This document shows positions 5,131 through 5,577 of a DNA stretch of 5,577 nt, piece by piece. The DNA is from Thioalkalivibrio sp. (lineage in GTDB: Bacteria > Pseudomonadota > Gammaproteobacteria > Ectothiorhodospirales > Ectothiorhodospiraceae): contig PUOZ01000116.1 in the NCBI GenBank assembly GCA_003553165.1, positions 1 through 5,577 on the forward strand. Reading direction: 5' to 3'. The notes under the pieces were generated by a model. The model was given only the letters and a program-made list of their open reading frames with translations. It ran no database searches and was not told where the DNA came from. Both the position numbers and the translations under genes were made by a program. Position 1 is the stretch's first letter. The number at the start of each line of letters is the position of its first letter.

Positions 5131-5577
5131 TCAGCTCCTCAGTTCCGCCGGGGTAAACAGGTCCCGAAACACCGGAAAGATGTCGGCGCGCTGCCTGACC
5201 TTGCGCAGAGCCAGCGGGTGACCACCGGTCACCAGCCGCTCGTAGACTTCCCACAGGGGTGTCTTCGCCCCCCAGCCGCGTTCCTCGCCCACCTCGATGT
5301 AGGCGAAATAGCGGCAGAGCGGCAGGATCACTTCCTCCATGGTGCGGAGCACCAGCGGGTTGTCGGACGGGGTATTGTCGCCGTCGGAGGCCTGGGCCGC
5401 GTAGATGTTCCAGTCCCCCTGGGGATAGCGTTCCCGCACCACCCGTTCCATCTCGTCCAGCGCCGGCGAGACCAGGGTGCCGCCGGTCTCCCTCGAGTAG
5501 AAAAAGGTCTCTTCGTCGACTTCCTGGGCGACGTGGGTGTGGCGGATGAACACGATGTCCACGTGCCGGTAGCGGCG
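5131..5577 (-). CDS. yeaH: YeaH/YhbH family protein (DUF444, UPF0229), C-terminal part; N-terminus beyond the window
   Basis: The last 148 residues are present, about one third of the family's usual length of roughly 420; the reading frame is open to the right edge. In-window residues 1-20 (RRYRHVDIVFIRHTHVAQEV) and the blocks FFYSRETGGTLVSPAL (25-40), WNIYAAQASDGDN (56-68), YFAYIEV (90-96) and DIFPVFRDLF (132-141) are the characteristic C-terminus of YeaH, which has a von Willebrand factor A-like domain with an acidic DGDN loop. YeaH is encoded next to the serine kinase-like AAA protein PrkA (YeaG), and in E. coli YeaG and YeaH are reported to act together in sustained nitrogen starvation. 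The prkA gene is expected upstream, outside the window. The codon at 5560-5562 is GTG, but the family-conserved residues before it show it is an internal Val and not a start. The stop is one base before spoVR. Confidence 0.97.
   Translation of the reverse strand, partial: RRYRHVDIVFIRHTHVAQEVDEETFFYSRETGGTLVSPALDEMERVVRERYPQGDWNIYAAQASDGDNTPSDNPLVLRTMEEVILPLCRYFAYIEVGEERGWGAKTPLWEVYERLVTGGHPLALRKVRQRADIFPVFRDLFTPAELRS
5135..5139 (-). promoter_or_regulatory. Ribosome binding site of spoVR within the 3' end of yeaH
   Basis: Minus-strand AGGAG followed by CTGAC and ATG at 5129. It overlaps the last codons of yeaH, consistent with translational coupling. Confidence 0.75.

Noticed and set aside
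4173..5156. Plus-strand open frame of 327 residues opposite spoVR
   Set aside because: Complete antisense overlap with an unmistakable SpoVR gene; the translation is low complexity (Val, Leu, His, Gly) with no family signature.

Overview
The window comes from a GC-rich bacterial chromosome, most likely a gammaproteobacterium. The evidence is the proteobacterial type YeaH-SpoVR gene pair, an outer-membrane beta-barrel protein ending in Phe, Sec signal peptides typical of Gram-negatives, and REP-like repeats of the kind common in Gammaproteobacteria. A genus cannot be named from sequence reading alone.

Layout from left to right. (1) Bases 1-397, minus strand: the N-terminal part of an exported or membrane-anchored thioredoxin-fold protein with a CLHC redox motif, cut by the left edge. 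(2) Bases 398-755, no gene: a clean four-copy 38-bp tandem repeat (456-607) with a REP-like imperfect palindrome, then two stem-loops (633-660 and 687-722) downstream of the next gene's stop codon. (3) Bases 756-2375, minus: a 539-residue secreted TPR-type protein rich in conserved His motifs, with a strong Shine-Dalgarno. (4) Bases 2376-2866, a divergent intergenic region of about 490 bp with no convincing gene; it holds two perfect dyads and a helically phased direct repeat. (5) Bases 2867-3526, plus: an outer-membrane beta-barrel protein with a PagL-like HHRSG motif. (6) Bases 3527-3572, a 46-bp convergent gap. (7) Bases 3573-5129, minus: a complete SpoVR-family protein. (8) Bases 5131-5577, minus: the C-terminal 148 residues of a YeaH/YhbH (DUF444) protein, cut by the right edge.

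The right-hand pair is the 3' part of the widespread prkA-yeaH-spoVR stress/starvation cluster. The two genes are separated by one base and are presumably co-transcribed, with prkA expected just outside the right edge. The three genes to the left are envelope proteins (periplasmic thioredoxin-like, secreted TPR, outer-membrane barrel). Nothing in the sequence ties them into one pathway. No mobile element, CRISPR array, tRNA or rRNA was seen, and I found no clear case for a new multi-gene system. The most unusual structure is the 38-bp tandem repeat, followed by the ordered sites in the divergent intergenic region.
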